Of a stretch of DNA of 64,000 bases, positions 55,673 through 64,000 are shown piece after piece. Under the pieces are notes generated by a model, which saw only the letters and a list, made by a program, of their open reading frames with translations, was not told the origin of the DNA and ran no database searches. Position 1 is the stretch's first letter, and every line of letters begins with the position of its first letter. The translations under genes and the position numbers were made by a program. This stretch comes from Saturnia japonica (lineage: Eukaryota; Arthropoda; Insecta; Lepidoptera; Saturniidae), in assembly GCA_033032175.1 (NCBI GenBank), contig JAVKPJ010000070.1:1-64000 (forward strand). Reading direction: 5' to 3'.

Positions 55673-58600
55673 ATGTCTATTCGTATTCTCCAAGGGAATC
55701 TGAACCACTGTGCCAGTGCGCAGGACCTGCTAGTCCAAAGCATGGCACAGTGGTCAATCAGCGTCGCCGTGATAGCCGAGCCATACTTTGTGCCGCCCCG
55801 AGATAACTGGGCGGGGGATCGAGATGGCTCGGTTGCCATTATTTCCCAGCCCGCCACTGGCTCCCCACCCTTCGCTAACATCAAGGAGGGCCAGGGATAC
55901 GTGGCGGCGCGTCTCGGTGACATTGTGGTGGGGGGGTGTACGCACCCCCTCGGTGGAGTCTCGCCGAATTTGAGGCTTTCTTGGTGGAGTTGGTCACTGT
56001 CGTCTCGGGCAGCCACCCTCACCCCGTCCTAGTCCTCGGGGACTTCAACGCCAAATCTACGGCTTGGGGTTCCCCATCCACGGATAATAGGGGTGAGGCG
56101 CTGGAAGAGTGGGCCGTAACATCAGGCCTACTCGTCCTTAACAGGGGCTCCATAAACACGTGCGTGCGACCGCAGGGCGAATCCATAGTGGACATATCGT
56201 TCGCTAGCCCTGCAATAGCACGCCGTGTTCGGGACTGGAGAGTCCTGGAGGGGGTAGAGACACTTTCGGACCATCTATACATAAAATTCGAAGTGTCCGC
56301 TCAGACCACGGGACGACCGGTCCCGAGAGCCCTGGAAGAGGACAGTCCACGTTGGGCTCTGGGACGCCTCGATCGCGAGGTGTTCCTCGAGGCTGCCATC
56401 GTGCAAGCCTGGGTGATGGATGGAACACCCGAGAGGCCTGCCGATGTCGAAGATGGGGCGGAGCGACTGCGAGCCGCCGTGTCGCATATGTGTGACGCGG
56501 CGATGCCGAGAGTTGGGCGTCGTCCAGCTAAGCGCCATGTGTACTGGTGGAACGCTGAAATCGCGCAGCTGCGCGCACTTTGCGTAGCAGCGCGCCGCCA
56601 GTACACCAGGATAAGGCGCAGACGACGTCATTCGCAGGTCGCAAGCCCCGGAGAGGCGGAGCTGCATGAGGGTTACAGAGCAGCTAAGCTCACCCTCCGA
56701 CGGGCCATTGAGCGCGCAAAAGCTCTGGCCAGAGAGGAATTCCTGGAGACGCTCAATCGGGATCCGTGGGGCCGCCCGTACAGGATGGTACGCGGCAAAC
56801 TTCGCCAATGGGCCCCCCCGGTTACCCAGAGTCTCCAGTCAGAGTTCCTCGAGGAGGTGGTGAGCGCTCTGTTTCCCTCCAGGGAGGAGTTTTCACCTCC
56901 CCACATGGCTCCGCCCGCGGCCGAGCCCGACGTGGACCGAGACGACGTGCCCGACGTGACCCGGGAAGAATTGAGGGCGGCGGTGAAACGCCTCGCGGCC
57001 ATAAACACCGCCCCAGGGCCCGACGGCCTGCCTGGTCGAGCGTGGGTCCTGGCCCAAGAGGTCCTCGAGCCCCGACTATTGGGACTCCTCAGCGTGTGTC
57101 TGGAGCAGGGCCGGTTTCCGTCGAAGTGGAAAACCGGCCGTCTAGTCCTGCTCCAAAAGCCGGGCGCCCGGCGGACTCGCCGTCCGCGTACCGCCCCATT
57201 GTGCTGCTCGACGAGGTGGGCAAACTCTTCGAGAGAGTGATTGCAAACCGCCTCGTCGGCCATTTAACGCACGTGGGGCCGGATTTGGCGTCGAACCAGT
57301 TCGGTTTCCGCAGAGGGCGCTCCACGATTGACGCGATCGCGCAAGTGAGGAGTCTGGCGGAGGAGGCCATTGCTCGGGGCGAGGTGGTGATAGCGGTGTC
57401 TTTAGACATCGCAAATGCCTTTAACACCTTGCCCTGGGCCACAATTAGAGAGGCGCTCCGATTTCACGGAGTGCCGTCCTACCTCCGCCGCATAGTCGGG
57501 GCGTACCTCTCCGAGAGGTATGTAGTCTTCCCGGGTCGGAGTGGAATGTGTCGGCGAGACGTCGTATCCGGTGTTCCCCAAGGGTCAGTTTTGGGCCCTC
57601 TTCTCTGGAACATCGGATACGACTGGGTGTTGCGCGGTGCGCTCCTCCGTGGCCTCAGTGTCGTATGTTATGCCGACGACACACTGGTCACGTCGAGAGC
57701 TAAGTCGCACCGCGAAGCCGCGATATTGGTAACAGCTGGGGTGGCACACGTCGTCGGTCGGATTCGGCGTCTGGGACTAAAAGTGGCGCTGCAAAAATCT
57801 GAGGCTCTGTGTTTCCATGGGCCTCGGAATGCGCCACCGAGAGGGTCCCAGATCATCGTGGGAGGCGTCCCAATCGGCATCCAGTCCAATATGAAATATC
57901 TTGGACTCGTTCTGGATAGCCGATGGGACTTTGTAGAGCACTTCAGGCAGCTGACCCCCCGTCTTATGGGCGCTGCGGCCGCGTTAGCGCGGCTGTTGCC
58001 CAACCTGGGGGGTCCAAATTCCGCGTGCCGAAGGCTCTACATGGGGATCGTGCGGTCCATGGCCCTTTACGGGGCCCCGGTGTGGGCTGAGAACCTGGCG
58101 GCCCGTAATATCGCCGCTCTGCGCAAACCGCAGAGAGCGATGGCCGTCAGAGCAGCACGGGGATATCGCACGATCTCCTTCGAGGCAGCCTCCCTACTGG
58201 CCGGATCTCCGCCATGGGATCTGGAGGCGGAAGCCCTCGCGTCGCTCTACAGGTGGCGCGGGGAGGCGTTGGAGAGAGGAATACGACCTGCGCCTCGTGA
58301 GATCGAGGCGCGGAGGGCAGAGCTCCACCAGATAATAGTCATGGCGGAGTGGGACCGACGACTGGAGCACCCCAGCGCCGGCGTGACGACCGTCGAGGCC
58401 GTGAGGCCTCATTTGACGGCGTGGGTACGGAGGCGGCACGGCACCCTAACCTTCCGGCTGACGCAGGTGCTCTCGGGACACGGATGTTTCGGGAGTTACC
58501 TGTGTCGCATAGGCCGAGAGCCAACAACTGGGTGCCATCATTGTGGCTGCGAGGTCGATAACGCGCAGCATATACTTGCCGCCTGTCCCGCATGGGACTC

Positions 58601-58829
58601 GTCACGCCGCGACCTCATCGCGGCTATAGGGCCCGATCTCTCACTCCCGACCGTCGTTTCGTCCATGTTTGCGAGTGAAAGCGGGTGGAACTCCATCGCC
58701 TCATTCTGCGAGGACGTCATGCTCGCAAAGGAGGCGGCGGAGAGGGAGAGGGAACAAACGTCAGAGCTCCCCTCCCGCGGTCGACGAACCCGGCGACGCA
58801 GGGTCAGGAATGACCTCCTGCCGCCGTAA
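55673..58829 (+). pseudogene. A4 ORF2: endonuclease-reverse transcriptase, two frameshifts, best family A copy
   Basis: About 1,052 codons. Endonuclease residues 1-225 (GNLNHC, AEPYFVPP about 35, GDFNAKS about 122, SDHLYI about 198). RT: NTAPGPDG about 444, YRPIVLLDEVGKL, GFRRGRSTIDAI, SLDIANAFNTLPW, GVPQGSVLGPLLW, catalytic YADD about 665. C-terminal CCHC (CHHCGC...H...C) about 952, presumed to bind nucleic acid. Ends NDLLPP. Two frame breaks: near 55930 (a G-rich stretch) and one G lost near 57163. ALASNQ where A3 has ALAANQ. No RNase H domain seen. Could nick TTAGG by analogy with TRAS/SART endonucleases; not shown by sequence alone. Confidence 0.9.
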
Positions 58830-59069
58830 AAACGGCCTGCGGGTGTCGGACGCGGGCACGTCCTTCGCCCTTGCAGCTAATGCACAGGCCCGAGGCGTGG
58901 CGCATCAGTGTTCGATGCGCCCGTCGTAGGTTCGTCGGAGGGTGTCACACATCTCGACCCCTCAGACCGCTGAAGGTGGCCCCTTATGAGGGGCCTACAC
59001 CCGTCGGGCGAGTAGAAGTAATGCGCAAGCTGTCCCTACTCCCCGGCCAAATGGGTGAAAGAGGAACAC

Positions 59070-59154
59070 CGTGGGGTTTTAGTCAGTAAGAGTCTGACAT
59101 ACCCCTCTCGAGCTGCCCGGCTCGGGAGGCGGATCCATGTAGGATTTCCCCACG
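59070..59154 (+). other. A4 3'-terminal RNA fold
   Basis: CGTGGGG 59070-59076 with CCCCACG 59148-59154; inner hairpins identical to A3. Confidence 0.83.
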
Positions 59155-59155
59155 T

Positions 59156-59223
59156 AAAAAAAAAAAAAAAAAAAAAAAAGGTTAGGTTAGGTTAGGTTAG
59201 GTTAGGTTAGGTTAGGTTAGGTT
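59156..59223 (+). repeat. 24-nt poly(A) of A4 and 44 bp of TTAGG repeat
   Basis: Poly(A) 59156-59179; about nine TTAGG units 59180-59223. Confidence 0.94.
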
Positions 59224-59234
59224 GGGGTCGAGCA

Positions 59235-59310
59235 GGGGGCGATGTCAGAAACCTCCTCGTGGTGCACCCCGGGCAACGTCGACCAGTTTGGTCGGCGGCT
59301 AATATCTGAC
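59235..59310 (+). ncRNA. D7 5' HDV-like ribozyme with altered P1
   Basis: P2 GTCAGA/TCTGAC, P3 and loop TCCTCGT, GGGCAAC, P4 CGACC/GGTCG and GGCTAATA are intact. The P1 5' strand is GGGGGC instead of GGGGTGC, leaving an unpaired A opposite. Cleavage here would leave 11 nt of B-type sequence upstream; activity is doubtful. Confidence 0.6.
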
Positions 59311-59540
59311 GCGCTCCTCCTGGTATCCCTCTGCTTATCAGAGGGGACCGTGGAGGGGCGCCGGCTGGAGGGCCGTTAAAAGCTCCTGGGTGTGGCATGT
59401 GCGCGGCGCACCCAGTACCGGGCTGGGGCCGATGAGGGCTCAATTTGAGCCCCAAGGGCCCAGTTCCGGATAGCGGCTGGCGGGATCGGTAGCTTTTATA
59501 CCGGTCCCGCGGCGTACCGCAAACTGACGTATAAGCAAGT

Positions 59541-61640
59541 ATGATGGACCCTGCAAAATTCAAAAGTAAATTACCCCAGGAGGGTACCCGAAAGGGAGAA
59601 TCCCTCTCCGAGCTTAGCTCGGGCTGCCCCGCGTCTTCTGGGGGGGGCAAAATTTTGCACACCGTTAAAAACACGGCGACTTTGGCAAGAACACGGACAA
59701 CCGATTCTGGCAGTAACACGACGAACTTGGATAAACTAAGACTGGACTCCGAACAGCCTACGGTACGGCTTGAGAGACAGGTCTCGCTGGACGAGTTCGC
59801 TGTCCAGCACTGGGCAGGGAGCTCTGGCAGCTTATCGACACTGGCTGCCATTGATAGGAAGCGGTCGCATGGCGACAAGGCTAGTGCGGACGGGGTGGCC
59901 CCCGCAAGGTGACGACGGCCCAGAGGGGTAAAGCCCGTATCCTGGGCTCCTCTGCTGGGGTGCCACGTGCAGCGGCAGTAGGTGAGGCAGACGGGGCAAA
60001 CTGTCCTGCTTCCGCACCGGCCTGCACTGAAGAGGCGTTTGCTGTCGCAAATGTGGGGGTACTCGATGGGATCGAGTTGCTCGACCCGGAGAGCTTGAGA
60101 GCCCTCGCCAAAGAGCAGGTGGATGGGATCCTTAAGGTTGCCAAAGCCTCTGGCAACCTTAAGGGTACCTATGTTAAAAAGCTGAAGGAGGCGGCCTGGA
60201 TCCTTCAAGAGGTGACCGCCACTGCTCTAGCACGCACGGTGGCGGAGGAGACCCTCCTTCTCCGGCGTGAGACGAGGAGGCTCCATCAGGAGGTGGAGAG
60301 CCTCAAGGCGGAGCTCGCCTCGTTGCACAGCCGGGCAGAGGTTCCTCCTGTGCCACCGTCACTACTAGTGCCGCCGGACTGCACTAGTCAGGGACAAGAT
60401 CAGCTTCAGCGGATATTGCTGGACGCCATGGGGGTTAATATGGAGCGGATGGAGCGGTCTCTCCGGGTCACGATGGGGGGTCGTGACCGCCCAAATTGGG
60501 GCCCTGGAGGATCGTCTCCTCCCCGTCCCAGTGGTGCGCCCCCCTTTGGCTTCAGACAAGAGGGCTGTTCGAGGTCCCACATCTTCCAAGCCCGCAAGGC
60601 CCAAGAGTGTGGGTCCGAAATCTGGCGTGCCTACGCCTGCGACTGCTGGGAGCACGGTGTCGGTAGCGCCTCTGGGGATGGATTGGGTCCCTCCGCCAGG
60701 CTCGACATCTGACCCTCCTCCGGATTCTGCTGTACCCGGAACGGAGGGGTGGACTACCGTGACCCGTCGCCGCAATAGGAAGCGCGCAAAAGCGCCAGCG
60801 AAAAGTGCAGGACCGTTCCTGCCTCTCAACGGAGAGCGAATCGGGCCAAGCCGAAGAAGAAGAAGCTCCCTCGACGCCGCGATCGGCTGCAGTGATTGTC
60901 ACACTCCGGCCTGAGGCGGTGGAGAGGGGAGTGACATACAAGACGGCACTCATGGGGTAGACAGAGCAGCGATAGCCGAATTAGGCATTAATAACCTGTC
61001 GCTTCGCCCTGCGGCCACGGGTTCTAGAATCATTGAGATTCCTGGCACCCGTGGTCTGGAGCAGGCTGACGGGTTAGCCAAAAAGCTACAAGACGCGCTG
61101 GTGGAGGTGGCCACTGTGGCCATACCGGCAAGAGGGCCAACGTCAGAGTCGTAGGCCTCGACGAAACAGTGTCTGCAGAAGAAGTCGTCACAGCGGTAGC
61201 AGCCAAGGGTGGCTGCGAACCAGCCCTTATTAGGGCTGGCGAGATACGCCCCTATGGGAGGGGCAGTGGAGCAATCCACCTATCGCTCCCGGCTGTTGCC
61301 GCCAAGGCGTTACTGGAAGCAGGGCGCCTCCTTGTGGGTTGGAGTGCGGCCCGCATTCGTTTATTGCAGAAGGGGACCGTTGAGGTGCTTTAGGTGCCTA
61401 GACGTGGGCCACACTCGGCCTCTTTGCTCGTCGGAAATTGACAGGGGAGCGCTGTGCTTCAAATGCGGGCAACCTGGCCACAAGGCGCTGCAGTGTGCGG
61501 CTGAAAGCTGCACTGTGCCTTGTGTGCAGATGCCGGAAGGCCGGCGGAGCACCACATGGGAGGTGCCAAATGTAGGCCGCCCCTCGAAAAGATGGGGAGA
61601 ACGCCTGCTGCGACATGACCTCCGTAGGGGGGTTGCATAG
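59541..61640 (+). pseudogene. D7 gag (only ORF), multiple frameshifts
   Basis: ATGATGG at 59541, module PQEGTRKGESL...SSGGG in frame through a G-run of 8. Then VSLDEFAVQHW, a break near 59908 (within VTTAQRGKAR), VLDGIELLDPESLRALAK, SGNLKGTYVKKLKEAAW, a long open coiled coil, breaks near 60475, 60840, 60955, 61125 and 61375. Knuckles CFRCLDVGHTRPLC and CFKCGQPGHKALQC; the third is frame-shifted. Stop TAG 61638-61640. Confidence 0.84.
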
Positions 61641-61882
61641 ACGTTGGGCAGTAGGTGGAGGTGCTTAACCACCTCTTTCCTCTGCCCTTGCTGGACCAAG
61701 GGGAGACGGGTCGGGGGGTCCGTCTTCCCATTGCACTGGTTCAGTCGTCTGGGAGACAGTTGGGGTTGTACCAGACTGTCTCTCTTTAGCGCCGGGGCCC
61801 GATTGGGGCCAGCCGCCGGGGCGACGCGGACGATTGCAACCGCATTGCCCGCGGCGTCCCGCTATGGCGGCCGATGGTACAC

Positions 61883-61963
61883 CGTGGAGTTTTAGTGAGT
61901 AGGAGTCTCACATAACCACTCGTCCCCCCGGGCGAGTGTGTACCCATGACGGGTTTCTCCACG
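61883..61963 (+). other. D7 3'-terminal RNA fold (reference copy for family D)
   Basis: CGTGGAG 61883-61889 with CTCCACG 61957-61963. GTGAG 61895-61899, loop TAGGAGT, CTCAC 61907-61911. CACTCG 61917-61922 with CGAGTG 61933-61938. Compared with A3, both sides of the closing stem (G-C to A-T) and of hairpin 1 (C-G to G-C) have changed together. Confidence 0.85.
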
Positions 61964-61965
61964 TT

Positions 61966-61992
61966 AAAAAAAAAAAAAAAAAAAAAAAGGTT
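61966..61992 (+). repeat. 23-nt poly(A) of D7 and GGTT
   Basis: Poly(A) 61966-61988, then only GGTT before B2. Confidence 0.9.
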
Positions 61993-62381
61993 GGGGTCGA
62001 GCAGGCGTGATGGGGTACTTGTATCTCTGATCTGCAGGGGGTGGACCCACAGGCGCAATACAGCTCTTTCCTTTTTGAGAGAGCCTTAGCCTGCCACCTC
62101 AAGACCGTAGTGCGTGGTGAAGAACCACATCCTTCTCGAGGTGACCCTGTCTCGCTGAACACTACGGATCTAGGCTGGAGAGCCGATAAACACTCCTGGG
62201 TGTGGCGTGTGAGCAGCGCACTCAGTACCGGGTTGGGGCCGATGAGGGCTCAAGTTGAGTCCCAAGGGCCCAATTCCGGGAGCGGCTGGCGGAGTGGTTG
62301 TCTTCATACCGATCCCGGCTGGCGCACTGCGAACTGGAGGAGGAGGTAAAGATGATGGATTGTACAAATATTATAGTACTA

Positions 62382-62465
62382 CCCCAGGAGGGTACCAGCT
62401 CCTCAGGAGTTGGAGAATCCCTCCCCGGGCCTAGCCCGGGCTGCCCCACGTTTTCTGGGGGGGGG
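62382..62465 (+). other. B2 GC-rich start-region module, first copy
   Basis: CCCCAG/CTGGGG ends, CCCGGGC-CTA-GCCCGGG hairpin, G-run of 9. The extra G makes the frame end at TGA 62478-62480; with 8 G it would run on into gag. Confidence 0.65.
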
Positions 62466-62586
62466 CAAATTTGTACATGAGCTTAATTTAAATACAATGA
62501 CCTTGGCACGAAAATGGATTCCCGATCAGGAACATTCCACGACGACTCTGGCATGCATACGGACCACTGATATAATGGAAGGAAAC

Positions 62587-64000
62587 ATGGATAGTGCAAA
62601 ATTTAAAAATGAACTACCCCAGGAGGGTACCGGCTCCAATGGAGCAGGAGAATCCCTCTCCGGGCCTAGCCCGGGCTGCCCCGCGTTTTCTGGGGGGGGC
62701 ACAATTTTGCAAGGTGAAGATATAACGACGACTTTGGCGACCAACAGGACAACCGATTCAATACCGATTGTGGTTTTAAAGAGGAATCCTTCAATCGACC
62801 GTCTCTCCGTCGAATATTTTTCAGACGCGAGTGAAAATAGCGCAGATACGATGGAGACTGTGGAATCTGTTGAAGGTGGACTGTCCCCTCATATGGGCAG
62901 GTTTTTCCGAAAACGGAAACCCGATAATCCAATGGATGAACCGGCTGCTGATTCCGTTTCTGGTGACGAGATCGAAGTAACAACGAGGCCTCGTGTTTTG
63001 TCTCCAAAGCGAGGTAGAGGGCGACCCATCACCACTGGGGAGTATGCGGGTATGGCAGCAGCAAAGGAGCGATACCTAAAACTCAAGGAGGAGGAACTTC
63101 GCCTCTCAGCCGAGGAGGAGGTGGCGGAGCTAGCCTCACGGGCGCGGCTTGAGCGTGCAGCAAAGGGAAATGCTGCCCCTGCCCCCGTGGAGGAACTTGC
63201 CTGCCAATTGAATAAGAGGGTTCTTGGTGACGTAGAGGTTATTCTAAAAGTTGCCCAAAAATCCCATAACCTCAAGGGCACATTCCAGAAGGCCCTGAAG
63301 GATGCAGCGGCGTCTATCACTGTCGCAATCCAAGAATTTAGCAGCCGGACTACCTCGGAAGAGTTGGTGAGGGTCCAGGCTGCCTACACAAGTTTGGAGG
63401 AGAGGTACTCCAAGCAGGCGGAAGAAGTGGCAGAGCTCCGTAAAGAGCTCGCGGACGTAAGGTCTGAGATGGCAAAGGCCGGCTCTCTGGTGCCTGTGGT
63501 GAGAGAGGTGCCCAGTCCTGCAACTGCCACATTTTCGGGGTCTGCCTCTCTTCCAGTTCCTAAAAGGTTAGCTGTGGCACGGGAGGAGTTTCCCCCACTG
63601 CCGAAGCCTCGCCAAGTGGGGCCTCAAACTGACTCTTCGGCAGTGGTTACAGTAGAGGTGTTAGACCAGGCGGTGCAAAGAATGATGAACATCATGACTG
63701 CCCGCCTGGATTCTTTCCAAGATAGGCTCCAGCCAGAGAAACGACTCCGACCACCTCTGGCTGCAGACAGAAAAGCCGAACAAATAGCGGCCAAAACTGT
63801 AGCTGCTCTGGAAGCGCGGCCGTCTGAGGTCCCTGTTCCTCAAAAGTCAGCAGGGAAAAAGGGGGATAAGGTTGCAGCCAAGCCAGCAACACAAGCCCCT
63901 TCTACGAGCAGAAAAGAAACATCGGCATCTAAACCTGCGGAGGGGGAATGGGTGCTGGTTGGAAAGAACGGCCGGCCTGAGAAGCCGAAGAAAAAGAAGA
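62587..64000 (+). CDS. B2 ORF1: gag-like protein, open, 3' part beyond the window
   Basis: ATG 62587 (MDSAKFKNELPQEG); in-frame ATGs at 62575 and 62497 are alternatives, and the 62497 one follows the end of the upstream frame. I read 471 codons without a stop: module PQEGTGSNGAGESL...FSGGG (in frame because of 8 G), LQGEDITTTLATN, VVLKRNPSIDRLSV, AT-hook-like KRGRGRPITTGEYAG about residue 141, HNLKGTFQKALKDAAASI about 230, coiled coil to about 300, EEFPPLPKPR, PPLAADRK, EGEWVLVGKNGR, start of the Lys-rich linker. It shows that the SGGG module is truly the N-terminus of gag in this family. CCHC knuckles and ORF2 should follow. Confidence 0.9.
   Translation, partial: MDSAKFKNELPQEGTGSNGAGESLSGPSPGCPAFSGGGTILQGEDITTTLATNRTTDSIPIVVLKRNPSIDRLSVEYFSDASENSADTMETVESVEGGLSPHMGRFFRKRKPDNPMDEPAADSVSGDEIEVTTRPRVLSPKRGRGRPITTGEYAGMAAAKERYLKLKEEELRLSAEEEVAELASRARLERAAKGNAAPAPVEELACQLNKRVLGDVEVILKVAQKSHNLKGTFQKALKDAAASITVAIQEFSSRTTSEELVRVQAAYTSLEERYSKQAEEVAELRKELADVRSEMAKAGSLVPVVREVPSPATATFSGSASLPVPKRLAVAREEFPPLPKPRQVGPQTDSSAVVTVEVLDQAVQRMMNIMTARLDSFQDRLQPEKRLRPPLAADRKAEQIAAKTVAALEARPSEVPVPQKSAGKKGDKVAAKPATQAPSTSRKETSASKPAEGEWVLVGKNGRPEKPKKKK
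62617..62699 (+). other. B2 GC-rich start-region module, second copy
   Basis: Lies inside gag codons 11-38. CCCCAG/CTGGGG ends, CCGGGC-CTA-GCCCGG hairpin, G-run of 8. About 235 bp after the first copy. Confidence 0.65.

Larger units (their letters stand above)
54463..59155 (+). mobile_element. A4: 5'-truncated family A element
   Basis: 4.7 kb. Begins inside gag (CTCAACATAATGAGTGC, codons for LNIMSARFEALEDRL) after a telomeric TTA, and ends CCCCACGT plus 24 A. Its pol is the best preserved of family A. Its gag part is more diverged from A2 and A3 than its pol, so it represents a slightly different subfamily or a recombinant. Confidence 0.92.
59224..61965 (+). mobile_element. D7: gag-only telomeric element with a chimeric 5' tip
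   Basis: 2.7 kb. The first bases, GGGGTCGAGCAGG, are those of family B or E2; from GGGCGATGTCAG on it is a D element. Gag, 3' UTR and terminal fold follow, then 23 A. No pol sequence. Confidence 0.9.
61993..64000 (+). mobile_element. B2: family B telomeric retrotransposon, intact as far as visible, cut by the window end
   Basis: Starts GGGGTCGAGCAGG after GGTT. Leader 61993-62586 holds an open frame MDPQAQYSSF (62041-62349) and the first GC-rich module (62382-62465), which is read as a short frame MDCTNIIV...GGGQICT ending at 62480. Gag begins at 62587 and remains open to the window edge. If the rest is equally intact this could be an active copy. Confidence 0.9.

Overview
The window is a telomeric or subtelomeric array. 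It contains no host gene that I can recognise. Sixteen non-LTR retrotransposon copies (A1-A2, B1, C, D1-D3, E1-E2, D4-D6, A3-A4, D7, B2) follow each other, mostly separated by 4-69 bp of the insect telomere repeat TTAGG/CCTAA. Every intact 3' end is a poly(A) tail running straight into GGTTAGG, so sense strand and G-rich telomere strand always agree. The proteins (gag with CCHC knuckles; endonuclease plus reverse transcriptase with YADD) are of the R1 clade and resemble TRAS/SART telomere elements, SART more closely because of orientation and the TAATG gag/pol junction. The host is an insect with TTAGG telomeres. An ant or other hymenopteran is my guess; a moth is not excluded.

Layout. 1-2391: end of an A element on +. 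2450-20785: A2, B1 and C on -. 20786-23394: AT-rich DNA without genes. 23478-29943: three D elements on -. About 29983-30010: polarity flips. 30011-64000: E1, E2, D4, D5, D6, A3, A4, D7 and B2 on +. Polarity is therefore convergent near 2392 and divergent near 30000.

How the parts may work together. A, B, C and E carry gag (ORF1) and pol (ORF2). The seven D copies carry only gag, followed directly by a 3' UTR and poly(A), so they must borrow a reverse transcriptase, as HeT-A of Drosophila is thought to. The basis for borrowing is visible: D and the autonomous families end in the same predicted 3' RNA fold, a closing stem with two hairpins whose pairings change in a compensatory way. The 5' ends of A and D form a nested double pseudoknot with the sequence signatures of HDV-like self-cleaving ribozymes, placed so that cleavage would release the element RNA exactly at the telomere/element boundary.

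Most reading frames carry one to six single-base indels, often in homopolymers. Some may be assembly errors, so 'pseudogene' here means broken as given. B2 ORF1 is open for its whole visible length.
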